This document shows positions 46,601-57,409 of a stretch of DNA of 64,000 nucleotides, piece after piece. The notes under the pieces are model-generated. The model had not been told where the DNA came from. It was given only the letters and a program-made list of their open reading frames with translations, and ran no database searches. Source of the stretch: Montifringilla adamsi (taxonomy: Eukaryota > Chordata > Aves > Passeriformes > Passeridae); contig JAGGNK010008226.1 in NCBI GenBank assembly GCA_017590115.1, positions 9,036,567-9,100,566 on the forward strand. Direction: 5' to 3'. Every line of letters begins with the position of its first letter. Position 1 is the stretch's first letter. Made by a program: the position numbers and the translations under genes.

Positions 46601-49600
46601 TACTTACTTGATTGCAGAAGATGGAGTTTCAGGAATGGATCAGAGATGTGACACTTAAAAGTACCTGCATTCTGCAGGACATTAACTAGGCCAAGCTTAA
46701 ATTTGTCTTTTGGTGTTTTAAAATACCTTCTGTGGACTGTGTCTGTGATTTATAGATTACAAAATTATGACTTTTCACATTGGGAATAAGCAAAGTATTT
46801 TTGTCAATATAATATTCAGGTTATTTTGTAATTACTTTATGGCTTTAGTCACAAACACAGCAATTTACTTCACTTTTTATTGGTTTTGTAAAATGGTTTG
46901 CTTATTTTCCCCAGGTCCCAATTAATGACACCGTTATGCCATCCATGAAGGTCAGTCTCTGTTGCCAATGAAAAGAATTTCTGGTTCTGAAGGGAAAACG
47001 GGAATGTGCTGTGTCTAAGACAAGATTTTTCTTGACAAAAGCAGGACATTATAGAAAAAAAGGACATAAATAAGGGTGTATTTTTCAATGAAAGGGCATA
47101 GATAGGACTAAAGTCAGGGAGGTTGCTTGTTTTCCTGGAAAAAGATTGGGGATCTGGAGCAGTGTGATGTGCCCCCCAGCTCACAGCAAGGAGGTAAATC
47201 TGACTTGGATGGAAAAGCAGTGAAAAAGAGTAAAAAGTGCACTCTTCTTTTAAACAGTTACTAATTGTTAATATGCTTACTGTCTCCAGGTAAATGTCAC
47301 TGCAGTCTCACCACCTGGAGCTCCCCACATGAAAGACAATACATGCACCAATGTTGTTTCTGAGGTATGTGAATCTTCTTTCCTTTTCGAGCAGCTTACC
47401 ACAGGCTTAAACCCATTGCCCTATTACCTTACTCTGTCTCCTGTTATTCTCTGAATTGGACTTTCAGGTGATCTATGAGATAGAATATAGTGGCACAAGT
47501 GGGATTCAGAGTGTTTCTGTCCAGTTCAAAGTCAGCAACATCTCTGTGAACTCCGGATCCTCTCTGCAGCAGCGCTTCACCATGCACTTCTGGGTTAGTA
47601 TTCCTATCGTCCCTGGAATTTTACCACATTTGTAGTCTGTAGCTTGTGATTCATTTTTGTACGGAAGACACCTGAAGACTGTTAGAGCAGTTTCACTGTG
47701 GTATAGTAGTAACAGAACCCTGGGGTGCAGATGATAGAAGAGGAGAGGCGTTTCTGGTCTCAGATAAAGCATGCTAGTAGAAAAATGCAGGCTCAGCACA
47801 AGCATGCAATCTTTTATTGCACAAATTTCAAGGAGCTGATTATTTTTATATGACTATTTTTACTCTTGGTTCGGTGGTTTGGTTTTAGGTGTTTTTAGTT
47901 TGGGGGTTTTTGGTGTTTTTTTTGAGGGTAGGATTTTGGGTTGTTTTTGTTTGGTTGGTTTGGTTTTGGGCTGTTTTGTTTGGGGGTTTTTTTGTTTGTT
48001 TCTTTTGGGGAGGGTTTGTTTTTTGGTTTGTTTTGCTGGGGGATTTGGGTTTGTTTTTCTGGGGGGCGTTGTTTTTTGTTTTTATTTGTTTGTTTGTTGA
48101 GGTAGAAGGGAAGATGATAAGTCAGCAGCATTGCCTTGTGAAGGAAAGGGTTGAAGCTAGGCTGCGTCTGACGTGTTTAGTGTTTGTGAAAGAAGTTACT
48201 AAATTTATTCCAGGTACTTAACTTTGCCTGTGCAGCAGGAAAGAAAGTTACTTTGAAGGGGGTAGAAATCTGGGAAATACTAATGTGTGTTAAGTTCACA
48301 TAAATCGTGTCCCATGGAGGCAATGTAAAATTGGATAAGTGATGACCTCAGGGGTTGGTAAGCATGCAATGCAAATTTGTTGAAGTTATGGTCAGAGTGA
48401 CATACAACCGTTTAGAAGTAGAATGGTCCACTAAAAATCAGGGTCAAGGCAGGGTTTGTTCTGCAGTTCTTCTGCCCTGACTATCTGTTCACTTCCTCAG
48501 AGACAAATTGTTGATAACAATTCATTGTATTGAGAGCTTTCCTGGTATTATCCACATTTCAGGATACTGACATTTAGTTTTTTACCACCTGGACTGCAAA
48601 TAAAATTAGCCAGGTAAGAAAGAGTCCTTGGAAACAAATAGTTTAAGTAGTATATCATAATCTGTCATTCAAAAAACAGCTTACATTTACATTTTTGAGA
48701 ATGCAAATTTGATCTTTGGAGATGAATGGATGTCATTGGTGCTAATATTTTCCTCTTTTTCTATTTCTTCCCTTTGTGTCTTTGTAGACCAGGACTCTTT
48801 CTCATATGTTGCCTAGAAGTGGAAACCCTGGCTATAATACTGGAGCACCACTGGTGATTGCAAACAGTGGTGCCATGCAACATGTATCCTTTTTCTGTTG
48901 TGAGTTGTTGTTTATCACTGGAACTTTTTTTGATTTCTGTTACTGCACTGTCTGAACTTTTATGGTACCCTCATAGGGAGAAGGAGGAATATGGGGTGAG
49001 TGGATTGTTAAATACGAGTGTTGTATGTTGTCTTGTTTATACCTTTGTTTGGCTTCTTGATGTGCAGTCTGTCAGATGAGCATATTAAGGAGTGAAAGTG
49101 ATGGAAGTTGTTCACAATTTCTCAGGCACACAGTACAATTTGGAAGGAATATGAGAACAGGCTGCAAAATCAGGTAACAACACACTCTGCAGTCGTCCTT
49201 TCTAGCAGTTGGAAGTTGTGGACTCAACATGTTTTTCTGTAGTCTCTCATGTGCTGCTGTGGAGCCTAGGTCCTTCCCTGAGTTCTCCAATGTGTCTCTA
49301 CCGATCTTTCTCATACTCCTAAGAGAATGTATAGGAAAGATGGTGGACTGCTAGAATAATCTGAACATTGTGAAGGTCTTCTGGGACATTTTGAGGCTCT
49401 AGTCTGGCAATATGTCTTGGGCAAGAGTAGAGTTGACAGGGCAAGTGTAGGACCACTGATGCAATAAGATGACTGAAGAGCTGTCAGTTTTCCTCATCAT
49501 TATCCCTGCCATATTCTTCTCCTTTCTCATTGCTGAGAGGATTGAAACTGCATCTGTTTAATACCAATACTTGTTGACCCATTTTAAGAGCAGAAGAAAT

Positions 49601-52600
49601 ACTTATTGCAAAGAAAGGATGTTGATAGTGTGATAGTGGTTTGGGCGCTTTTTTTTTTTTTTTTTCCATGGAAATCACTTCCTTAAAGGTGTTCTTTTCT
49701 CATTTCCAGCCTATCCCCAACACTGGAAGACAGTAACTGTAGCTACATACAGCAGAAGTTATACAAGGCTTTTCAGGGGATGAACAGAACAGAAGCCTTT
49801 GCTATAACTGGCAGTGCTCATTCAACCCAGGCAGAAGAGTGGATGACCATTCTGATTCAGAACTGCAGTGTGCAGGTAATATGAATGCAAAAAACCACCT
49901 GTAAATATTTTTCCTTTCACATCTTTGTATTGCCTTGGGGAGGTGGGGGTATCTGGACTTCTTTTGTATAATGATCCTATGACTCTCAGGGGTCTTATTA
50001 TGTGAAAGCAGTCAGTATGGTTCATATTATTAGAGTATTAACAAAAAAAACCCCTCAAACTCAACAAACCCTCACAGATTTCCTATCTCTTGAATCCTCT
50101 TCCTGCTATTTAAATGGGCAAAAAGTTAAATACTGAATCCAGTGTTATATTATATAGTTTTCTTTTGGCCTTTTAGAACTGATAATAGCTGGCTACTTCC
50201 TATTAATTATAATTATAATCCTTTCTGCTTTTCCAGAATAGGGAATATTTTTATAGGATATTTATATCCTATTATATTACCTAATAAGGTTAAAGTTGGT
50301 GAGCCAATTGTATTGTAATAATTGTTAATCTGTGGGGGTATGGCTAAGTGGAATGTGAAATCCAAGACGTAAAGCTGAGACAAATTCTAATTGGAACTGA
50401 GATGACAATGAGATGTATGTAGCTCCAGAATGGGTGGTTGACATGACCAGAAGTTACAGAGATAGTACTGAAGTGATTGATTCAGTTTCTGAATCAATCA
50501 CTTCAAAGGACCATTATGGCCAAAGTGTAATATTTTGGATAATACAGTGACCTGTATTATCCAAAATATTACACTTTGGCCATAATGGTTCTTTATCACT
50601 TTTAAAACACTATATTAAACTGATTAGTGTATATTTTATTTTCAGGCTGTGAATTGCACTTCCTGTTGTATGGTTCCTGTGACCCTGGAGATACAGATAT
50701 TGTGGACTAAAGTGGGCCTCCTATCCAACCCACAAGCTCAAGTACTGGGTACACGGCACTTTTACCAGTGTCAGCCCCTCAAGGTATGGAATCAAAAACC
50801 CTCCCTCACACACAGAGGTAATTAAAGGGGGTTTACAGGTTATTTAAGAACCAAAGAATCAAATTATCTTGAAACTGAGTTGAGATTTATTGAATTTTAG
50901 CAGTTGTCTGGCTGCAGTGGTAGCCTTTATAGAGCAAGGATATTTTGTGGTCTTTTCAGTACTGTCCTCACTCAGTTGTACAGCTGGAAAAGATACTTTC
51001 TTTCCACCTCTGAACCACTTTCTGCCACTTAAGGACTCAATCTTTAAACTTTCAGTTATGGTTTAAAGTTGTAGTATGGTATAAAGTTGTAGTTACAAAC
51101 ATCCAGTAACTCCATGTTTTATATTTAGTTGTCTCTTAAAGCCTTGATGTGGGATTTGAGTTTAGTAATATTTCACAGACTCCACAGAATGCTGATAATC
51201 TGTGCAAGGAGATATTTCTGTTCCTCTAGAGCTTCTGAAATAGCCAGTAGGTAGCTGAGGAAGTGGCTGATGCTGATGGCAGCATATTTGGAGAACTGGG
51301 GAGGAAGGCTGCAAGCCAGAAAGAGGGTATTCAAGGCCAGGTGGTCGGAGTTCTGAACTACCTGATCTAGTTGAAGGCATCCTTGTTCATCATATAAGGC
51401 TTGAACTAAATGACCTTTAAAGGTCCCTTCCAGCCCAGACCATTCTGTGATTTTGTGATGTCAGCAGGAATGTGTCAGCTAACATGACCACAGAGGACAA
51501 TGAGCAGTCTTTTTCAAGCATGTGTCAGTGGATCTCATTGTGATTTTTTTTTTTTTTTTTTTTGATATCACATAGTCTTTTGGGCAGCAGAAATATTTCA
51601 AGGCTTACACTTCTCTGTAAGGGCTTTAGGGAAAGCAGCTGACACCCGCCCGAGCATCTTCATGACTGTGAGGAAGGCATCTGTCTGATCTGTTAACACT
51701 CTTTGAAATTAAGACTCAGTCTAAATGAGATTTTACACACTTGTTTGAATGCATGTCGTGGTACCCTTTTGTTCTCCCTTCTTGCAAAATACATGAAGAG
51801 GATAGGAAGATGTTAACCATGTAAAACTCATATTGCCCTGAGGCAAAGTGATACCTCCACCCCATGAACATATTTTTTAAATCATCTATTTCATGGCTTC
51901 CTTAATAAAACTTGTGTCTGAGGAAGAAGACTTGCATTCCTAGTAAAAGTGTAGGGTGCAAATCCCTCAGGACTAGCTAATCAATAAGAATGAGATTCAG
52001 ATTTGATTTGCTTGAGCAACTGATGCTAATTACTTTAGACCTTTAAGGTATATTGCAAAGCTAATTATAAGAAAGCAAGTTTCTGGCAGCAAAAAAACCT
52101 CATGCCATTAAAATCAGTACTGACTTCATCAGTGACATCACAAATCCACAAATTAGGATTGTTAGTAAAGACATTTTAGGAAAGGACCAACTTGCTCTCT
52201 AGCCAGCGGTTATGGAGCGTGACTATTTGTAAGCATACTAGGCTGCACATTACTTTCAAATTATACCACTTCCCAGCTTTAGCCTACAGATTCTCTGTCT
52301 GAGAACTATCCTATAGTTCCTTCAATATTCTTTAGAGAAACCTTTTTTTATTTAGACAACACTGTGTCTCTGGAAAGTTGCCTGTGTAACTGACCAGAAA
52401 ACAGAGAACCCAGGAAAGACATCCCAATTTCCACACCCATCCACAATATCTATCACATTTATATTTGGACTTGATGAAAATACAGGATGTTTTGAAATGA
52501 TGTAGAGTTCTACAAGAGCATGCTGGAAGTTGCTAATGATTGCCTTCTCCTTCAGCTGTTCAGGAGGGATTGTGCATGGAGTTTTTTTCCCTGCACTAAT

Positions 52601-54307
52601 CTCTCTGATTTTAAGGCAGTTTTTGAAGGTCCAGACACTTAAATCAATCATCTTGAGGCTTCTTGTTGACTAGGGCAACTTGGCCTGTTTTTGAGTGTGT
52701 TTACACTTTGATAGGAGAACTTAAATCTCTCAGAGGTGTTGGGAAAATTCTACTTGTAACTGCTCAGCAGTGGTGAGTTGTGATCAAGGACTGATCTGGC
52801 ATGGTGGTCAAGAAGGTGTTAAATTGGCTGGAAGCAGGAACATTAGGACACCTTGTAAGTGAGCGAAGTTTCCAGGTGATGAGAGAAGAAATAGCCTCAG
52901 CAGTGTCTTGTAGCCATTCTGGAGCAGGAACTGCTCAGGGGCCACCTTTGGGCAGCAGAGCAGGCCTGGGGGATGGACCCACAGCTGGTTGAAGGTCCTC
53001 ATGCTGATGCTCTCAGGAATGGTGCTGCAGATGCAAAGGTGCACAAGGAATCTGCTCATGATGCCTCTTTACACACTCCATGTAGAACCAAGACTGGATG
53101 CAATGCATTGTTCATTTTTTTTCTTTTATAAATAAATATTTATTTTTTTTTTTAATTTGCTTTGAGGGATGCCACAAAAATTCCCCAGTAAGAGTTGCAG
53201 CATTTTTTTCTTAAGAGTCATGAACTCTATCTTGCAAATTTTTTGAATGCTTCCTACAGAATTTTGCTGTAAAGGCAATCTTAGAAATTCTTCTCAGGGA
53301 AGTGATTGAGGTGGTAGTTTCACAGGTTGGCTTAAACCAGTGCAAGCACAGAAGGCGTGCTGCCAGTAAATGCCCTCTCAAATGTTAGCATGCAGAAGTG
53401 GGGCAGGGAGTGAGGTTGCTCTTTTGGGAGCAGCATGGTCTTGAATCAGCCCAAGGTAGCCATGAAACTCCGTGTAGTTCAAAGAGCTAGTATATTAGTT
53501 TTCTTGCAGCATTCCGTTAAAACAGGAAAAAGCTGAGGCCTTAGAGGTTCAGTCCCCTGTGTGATCTTCACTGATCTGTCTCCTTCCTGAAACAACATCC
53601 TAAAATGTGAGCAATAAATTTAAATTGTATTGGGTCCCTGCTTTAGTTTATTGACATTTATTGATAGGATTGCATCTTGTGGCAGTTCTTTCTGGTAGCA
53701 AGCACTTGTCCAAAGAGCCAGCTGATCTTTTATAAAATATAAAGCTAGCTTGCATCTGTTCTTATTACTAAGTAGTTGGTATGTCTTTCCTCTGAGTAGA
53801 GGCCTTACTGTAGCAGAGCTTAAGTCACTGCAGCCATTTTGGAGATCGCTAGCATACAGTGCACAGTAGCTACTGATCTTCACTACACCCTCAAATTTAC
53901 CTGCTAAGTATCAATTCAGGGAAAGAGGTCTTACTCCTCTGAAAACTTAGGATGCTTAACTCTTACCATCCCAAACACGTCATGCTTGCCAGTCATCTAC
54001 AGTGAGTCCCCATTAGAAAATTGAGGAGGGGTATGCCTTTTGTATTAAGACTGCTAAACTCTTTCTGCTTTCCTTCTTGTTGCAGTTTCTAAACATGAGC
54101 ATGATGCCTGTGACAACTGTCGTTACCTTCACTGACATGACAGATTGGCCAGAACCTCCACAAGGCCAGCCTCAAATGCACTGGAAACTCCCATTTGACA
54201 TCTTTTTTCCATTCAAGGTAGCTCTGAATGTAGAAAGAACTTGCAGAGGTGATCTGGCTGGGTATTTATTGTTGATTCTAATAATGTCTAGTATTTTCTG
54301 CTTTTGA
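40543..54307 (+). CDS. TCTN3: TCTN3 (tectonic-3), 13 coding exons, complete from start to stop as seen here
   Basis: Tectonic-3 is a secreted or membrane-linked glycoprotein of the ciliary transition-zone (MKS/tectonic) complex; it is needed for normal ciliary membrane composition and Hedgehog signalling, and human mutations cause ciliopathies. Thirteen exons with consensus splice sites join to 1,560 nt, 519 residues plus stop. Residues 1-30 form a leucine-rich signal peptide. The tectonic domain follows, with [52 protein letters not shown] and INCTSCC-like NCTSCC. The C-terminus has the family block [17 protein letters not shown] and a terminal hydrophobic segment [17 protein letters not shown]. 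Sequons include NVT, NIS, NLS, NRT, NCT and NMS. The human protein is about 607 residues; the missing length is the Ser/Thr/Pro linker and the Cys-rich block after the signal peptide. Exon borders come from reading frame and family recollection. Confidence 0.95.
41382..41503 (+). CDS. TCTN3: TCTN3 exon 2 (residues 41-81)
   Basis: Acceptor TCTTTACAG after a G8 run, donor A|GTAAGC. Encodes [20 protein letters not shown] and [10 protein letters not shown], matching tectonic-3. Phases join directly to exon 1. Confidence 0.93.
41504..44149 (+). other. TCTN3 intron 2
   Basis: AT-rich intron without recognisable repeats beyond short runs. An exon-like block at about 41,612-41,690 is discussed under rejected items. 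Confidence 0.6.
44150..44280 (+). CDS. TCTN3: TCTN3 exon 3 (residues 82-125)
   Basis: 131 nt, acceptor AACTCTAG, donor GTGAGT. Encodes [20 protein letters not shown] and [11 protein letters not shown]. It ends in phase 0. Confidence 0.95.
44385..44990 (-). repeat. CR1 LINE 3' end in TCTN3 intron 3
   Basis: Reverse-oriented CR1 of about 600 bp starting with the reversed tail (taggatcatagcatatcctg), then cctgcacaggatgccccagc and cagagagcagaggtcagtgt. It is related to the copies at 32.7 and 62.6 kb. Confidence 0.94.
45184..45292 (+). CDS. TCTN3: TCTN3 exon 4 (residues 126-161)
   Basis: 109 nt, acceptor TTTTCAG, donor G|GTTAGT. Encodes [20 protein letters not shown] and [12 protein letters not shown], the tectonic signature. 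Confidence 0.96.
45367..45485 (+). CDS. TCTN3: TCTN3 exon 5 (residues 162-201)
   Basis: 119 nt, acceptor CACCCAG, donor GTGCAT. Encodes [20 protein letters not shown] and [12 protein letters not shown], with one N-glycosylation sequon (NLS). Confidence 0.96.
46915..46950 (+). CDS. TCTN3: TCTN3 exon 6, 36-nt microexon (residues 202-213)
   Basis: Encodes [12 protein letters not shown] between CCCCAG and GTCAGT. Twelve whole codons keep the frame, and the position corresponds to the VP-initial segment of the mammalian protein. Confidence 0.85.
47290..47364 (+). CDS. TCTN3: TCTN3 exon 7 (residues 214-238)
   Basis: 25 codons, acceptor GTCTCCAG, donor GTATGT. Encodes [20 protein letters not shown] then NVVSE. 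Confidence 0.95.
47468..47593 (+). CDS. TCTN3: TCTN3 exon 8 (residues 239-280)
   Basis: 42 codons, acceptor ACTTTCAG, donor GTTAGT. Encodes [20 protein letters not shown] and [12 protein letters not shown]. Confidence 0.95.
47870..48105. repeat. G/T-rich low-complexity tract
   Basis: A 230-bp stretch almost without C or A on the plus strand, made of GGTTT/GGGTTTT-like words with many G runs of three to six. It lies in TCTN3 intron 8. Confidence 0.85.
48788..48883 (+). CDS. TCTN3: TCTN3 exon 9 (residues 281-312)
   Basis: 32 codons, acceptor TTTGTAG, donor CAT|GTATCC. Encodes [21 protein letters not shown] stronger-looking donor 30 bp on (GTGAGT) would shift the frame into exon 10 unless an alternative acceptor is used, so the first is preferred. 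Confidence 0.88.
49076..49173 (+). CDS. TCTN3: TCTN3 exon 10 (residues 313-344)
   Basis: 98 nt. Acceptor CTGTCAG|ATG keeps phase 0; donor GTAACA. Encodes [20 protein letters not shown] and RTGCKI. Confidence 0.9.
49710..49875 (+). CDS. TCTN3: TCTN3 exon 11 (residues 345-400)
   Basis: 166 nt, acceptor ATTTCCAG, donor GTAATA. Encodes [20 protein letters not shown] and [14 protein letters not shown]. Confidence 0.94.
50469..50505. repeat. Perfect 17-bp inverted repeat with 3-base loop
   Basis: tgaagtgattgattcag at 50,469-50,485 and its exact reverse complement at 50,489-50,505 around ttt. The larger palindrome follows immediately. Confidence 0.97.
50506..50593. repeat. 42-bp inverted repeat with 4-base loop (41/42 paired)
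   Basis: Arm 50,506-50,547 and arm 50,552-50,593 are reverse complements with one mismatch five bases or less from the outer end (agga versus ttct). The loop is tgac. Central words ccaaagtgtaatattttgg and its complement show the symmetry. It is in TCTN3 intron 11, 52 bp before exon 12. Confidence 0.97.
50646..50783 (+). CDS. TCTN3: TCTN3 exon 12 (residues 401-446)
   Basis: 46 codons, acceptor TTTTCAG, donor GTATGG. Encodes [20 protein letters not shown] and [10 protein letters not shown], a conserved Cys pair and beta-strand block. Confidence 0.96.
51290..51465 (+). repeat. CR1 LINE 3'-terminal fragment
   Basis: Contains aggtcccttccagcccagac then cattctgtgattttgtgatg, the CR1 3' end, in TCTN3 intron 12. 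Confidence 0.85.
51466..54085 (+). other. Rest of TCTN3 intron 12
   Basis: Includes a T21-22 run at about 51,543 and a moderately GC-rich segment near 52,800-53,060 with an 83-codon minus-strand frame of no recognised family. No exon is supported. Confidence 0.5.
54086..54307 (+). CDS. TCTN3: TCTN3 exon 13, terminal coding exon (residues 447-519)
   Basis: Acceptor TGTTGCAG, then [40 protein letters not shown] and a hydrophobic tail ending SSIFCF before TGA at 54,305-54,307. Confidence 0.95.
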   Translation, partial: FLNMSMMPVTTVVTFTDMTDWPEPPQGQPQMHWKLPFDIFFPFKVALNVERTCRGDLAGYLLLILIMSSIFCF

Positions 54308-55480
54308 AGTAGATGGAGCCTGTATTTAAAAGTGTGGTGAGTGAATTGATATATTCAGAATATGACCCAGATGATGGACTTTTGTCATCAGGTTTTTATA
54401 CCATTTCTGTGATATCTGTGTGCCTTCTGGTCTTGGATTAAGCCATGCGGGCTGCTTGTCCTCTCATGTTCCTGTTCTTTGTATATGAACCATCTGTGAA
54501 CATCACTGCAGTGACATACTTGAGAAATTTAGAGATCCAGGGACATCCAAGGAAGAGAACATTAAAACTTATCATTCTGTGTCCCCAGAAACCAAGAATG
54601 TTCTCTAAACCAGGGAGTATGGAGAGAGAAGCAAAGTTCAATCAAAGCATTTTGGAGCTGCTTTCCTGTAGGAGAGGCATTTGATTTTTCTATATGGAAC
54701 TAACTGAACATTTAAAATATAGGAGCTCTCCCAGGGGGCCTGAATTCTTATTTTATGAGTAAACGTGGGCCAGTCACCCCTAACCTGTCCTTTTTAGATG
54801 ACAACTGCACCTCTGTGACATTTTTTGAATCTTGATTTTCTGTGTCTTTTCAAATACAGATATTCATTTGAAATTTTCATGGTTTAATCACTTTTTACAT
54901 TAGCAACACTGTTGCACAGAGCAAAGTAATTGTAAATGCTCTGAAATACAGTTGAATTTTAGTGGTTTGTCAAAACATCTTCCTTCCTGATCTTTTTTTT
55001 CCCCCTGGGAGAAATGGGCCTGAATGGAGTTTTTCCTAGATAAGGAACATTCTTTTATTCCAGATAGGAACTGAAAATAACTACTGAAATTCTAGTAGCA
55101 CATCAGAGAGACTTGTGAATAGTTCTGAAGCTAAAACATCGACTATTTTAGGAAAATTTGTAGTTGTATTATGAGACTGAAGCTTGCTGCAATACCTTAC
55201 CTCTGGCTCAATCTCTGGGACCAGGAAATAAATTTATTGGTTTTGAAGTTAAAGGTGGTCTGATTATCTAGACTGCCCTTTGCCATCACACAGGAAATCT
55301 GCTTAATTGTTCCAGGAAGCTGTTGGATGAAAGTATATTCTTTTAGCAAAAGATTTTATTATTTATCTTCTTCGGATGATGGAAAAATCTGCTCCATCTC
55401 ATGTCAAGTGCTCCAATGGAATCAATAAGGGGCAAAAATTTCAGAGCCTAGTTTTAATAAAATGTATTTGTTGCTTTTGT
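54308..55480 (+). other. TCTN3: TCTN3 3' untranslated region and candidate poly(A) signals
   Basis: Downstream of the TGA the first AATAAA is at 55,227-55,232 and a second at 55,456-55,461, the latter followed by T-rich sequence (gtatttgttgctttt). Either could end the transcript. Confidence 0.5.
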
Positions 55481-56757
55481 ACCTATACTGCACATAGCAG
55501 CTCTGTTGCTTCTCCTCATTACAAACTTAAAAAGGAATGCAAAAAATAAACTGAAAAACTAGTAATTAGTGAGGATATCCAAGGAGATAACACAAGTAAA
55601 ACAAAACTACAACCCATCTAAAAGCTTCTGAGTTAATGTCACATATTTATCTTTGTCGTTATTTGCATGGTTTCTTAGCTGGGAACGAATTCTGTGCAAG
55701 TGTCTGCAGCGTCCGTTGATTCCTGTTCTGGGACAGCCCAACCAAGCTGGTGTGAGCATTCAGAACTGTGTGCATTCCAGTATTACACAGGACTGTACCA
55801 TTACACAGTACAGCAACAGCCTTTGATTTTTAGATACATGTGGCTTCTCAGATGTGCCTGTAATACCTTTGAAAAGCTTTTCTCGGAACACGTTTGTAGT
55901 GTGTCCCATGTCCTCTCATGTCCCTAATTTGTGGAATTCAGGAAATTAATTTAGAGGTGACAGTAACTGAATTACAAAGGGTTAGCTGGAGAAACTTCCC
56001 AAATGTAACATGTCAATGCTAAATGTGTTGGGATAGGGCTTGAATAAAAAGGATCTGGCATCCTTGTTTTCTGCATTATTGAGGTAATTCACTTAGGTAT
56101 AACCACAGAGATACTGTTCACTCTATAGGCTGCAAATACATGAAATGCTGTAAGTATGCATCACTTTATACACTGTAATTATCTGTCATAATTATCTAAC
56201 CTCCAGCATGTCCTATTTTTTAGCTCATATTTGTCTCCTTTCACATTTTGTCATAGCAAGAAATAAGAGCTGGAAAGAGGCTTGTACATATTCTGGTCCA
56301 GCCTGAATTAAGGCACATTCAAATTCTAGCTGCGCGACAGCAGTGCTTGTGGGTTTAGAATCTGCAGTTTCCTATGGCAGTGCATTTTCGTGTCTACTTT
56401 ATCACGCTGTGTTTTTCCCCTCTGCCTGATCTGAAATAGCCTGTGTTGCAATTCAGTATCAGGCAACGTTATGACACTGTCACAGGCAAGGCAGACTCAT
56501 ATGTCACTTGTACAGGAATGGAGTGTTTGTACTCCATGTCAAAGGGCTGAGACAAAACTCTTGAGTTTCTCTGCTGCCAGCATTCTAGCTAGAGCCATCT
56601 TTCCCACATCTCCCTTTTTTGAGGCAGTAACTGTTTTACACTGTCCGAGTGAAGACGATCTTTCCTAGGTAATTTTTAAAGTCCGTTCCAAACATAACCC
56701 TCGTTTCTTTAGAAGACATAATTTTAAATTTCAAAGCAGGAGCAATTGTAGAAGCCA

Positions 56758-56841
56758 CGGGCGGGGCGGGGCCGGAAGCGACGGGAGGCGGCAGGGACTG
56801 AGGCAGCGGAGAGCTGGGCCGCGCCGTGCAGAGTCAGGCGG
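56758..56841 (+). promoter_or_regulatory. CpG-island promoter with GC boxes and ETS site, and possible first exon of an unidentified gene
   Basis: Overlapping GC boxes (cgggcggggcggggc) at 56,758-56,772 are followed by the ETS/GABP motif ccggaag at 56,772-56,778. A candidate non-coding first exon ends at 56,841 with the strong donor GCGG|GTGAGT. The arrangement points to plus-strand transcription away from TCTN3. No coding exon of the gene was identified in the window. Confidence 0.55.
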
Positions 56842-56854
56842 GTGAGTGGGGCCG

Positions 56855-57069
56855 TGCCGAGCCGAGCCGAGCCGTGCCAGGCAGCGCCGAGCTGAGCCGA
56901 GCCGAGCCGAGCCAGGCAGCGCCGAGCCGAGCCGTGCCAGGCAGCGCCGAGCTGAGCCGAGCCGAGCCAGGCAGCGCCGAGCCGAGCCGTGCCAGGCAGC
57001 GCCGAGCTGAGCCGAGCCGTGCCAGGCAGCACCGAGCCGAGCCGTGCCAGGCAGCGCCGAGCTGAGCCG
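56855..57069. repeat. GAGCC-based higher-order tandem repeat
   Basis: Built from gccga/gagcc pentamers interleaved with repeated gtgccaggcagcgccgagct segments, about six irregular copies. It lies directly after the putative splice donor, within the CpG island. Confidence 0.9.
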
Positions 57070-57409
57070 GTCACAGCGGCCTCGGGCGTGCCCGGAGCGG
57101 AGAAGCGGGCTGGGCGTCGGGCGCGGGGTTGCGGCTCGGCTGGACCCGGAGGGAAAGAAGTGAGCTCAGCCTGAGAGCTGCCGGGGGCACCGCACGCCGC
57201 CGGTGTCTCGGACCCCGCAGACTCCAGAGCTGCACAGATTCGGGGTCGCTTTTTCTCGGCGGTCTCAGAGCGTTACTGCTGCGGGGAGTTACTGGCAGTG
57301 TGAAATTGCAGTTTGATCCCCTGCGGGCACCCGACGAACTGATAAGAGCTGCACGGGCCTCATCCATCCGGAGACCAGTGAGAGCAGAGATGTTGCTCCT
57401 CTAGAGGTT

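Noticed and set aside
47889..48221. 110-codon frame of Phe, Gly, Val and Trp
   Set aside because: It is a translation of the G/T-rich low-complexity tract.
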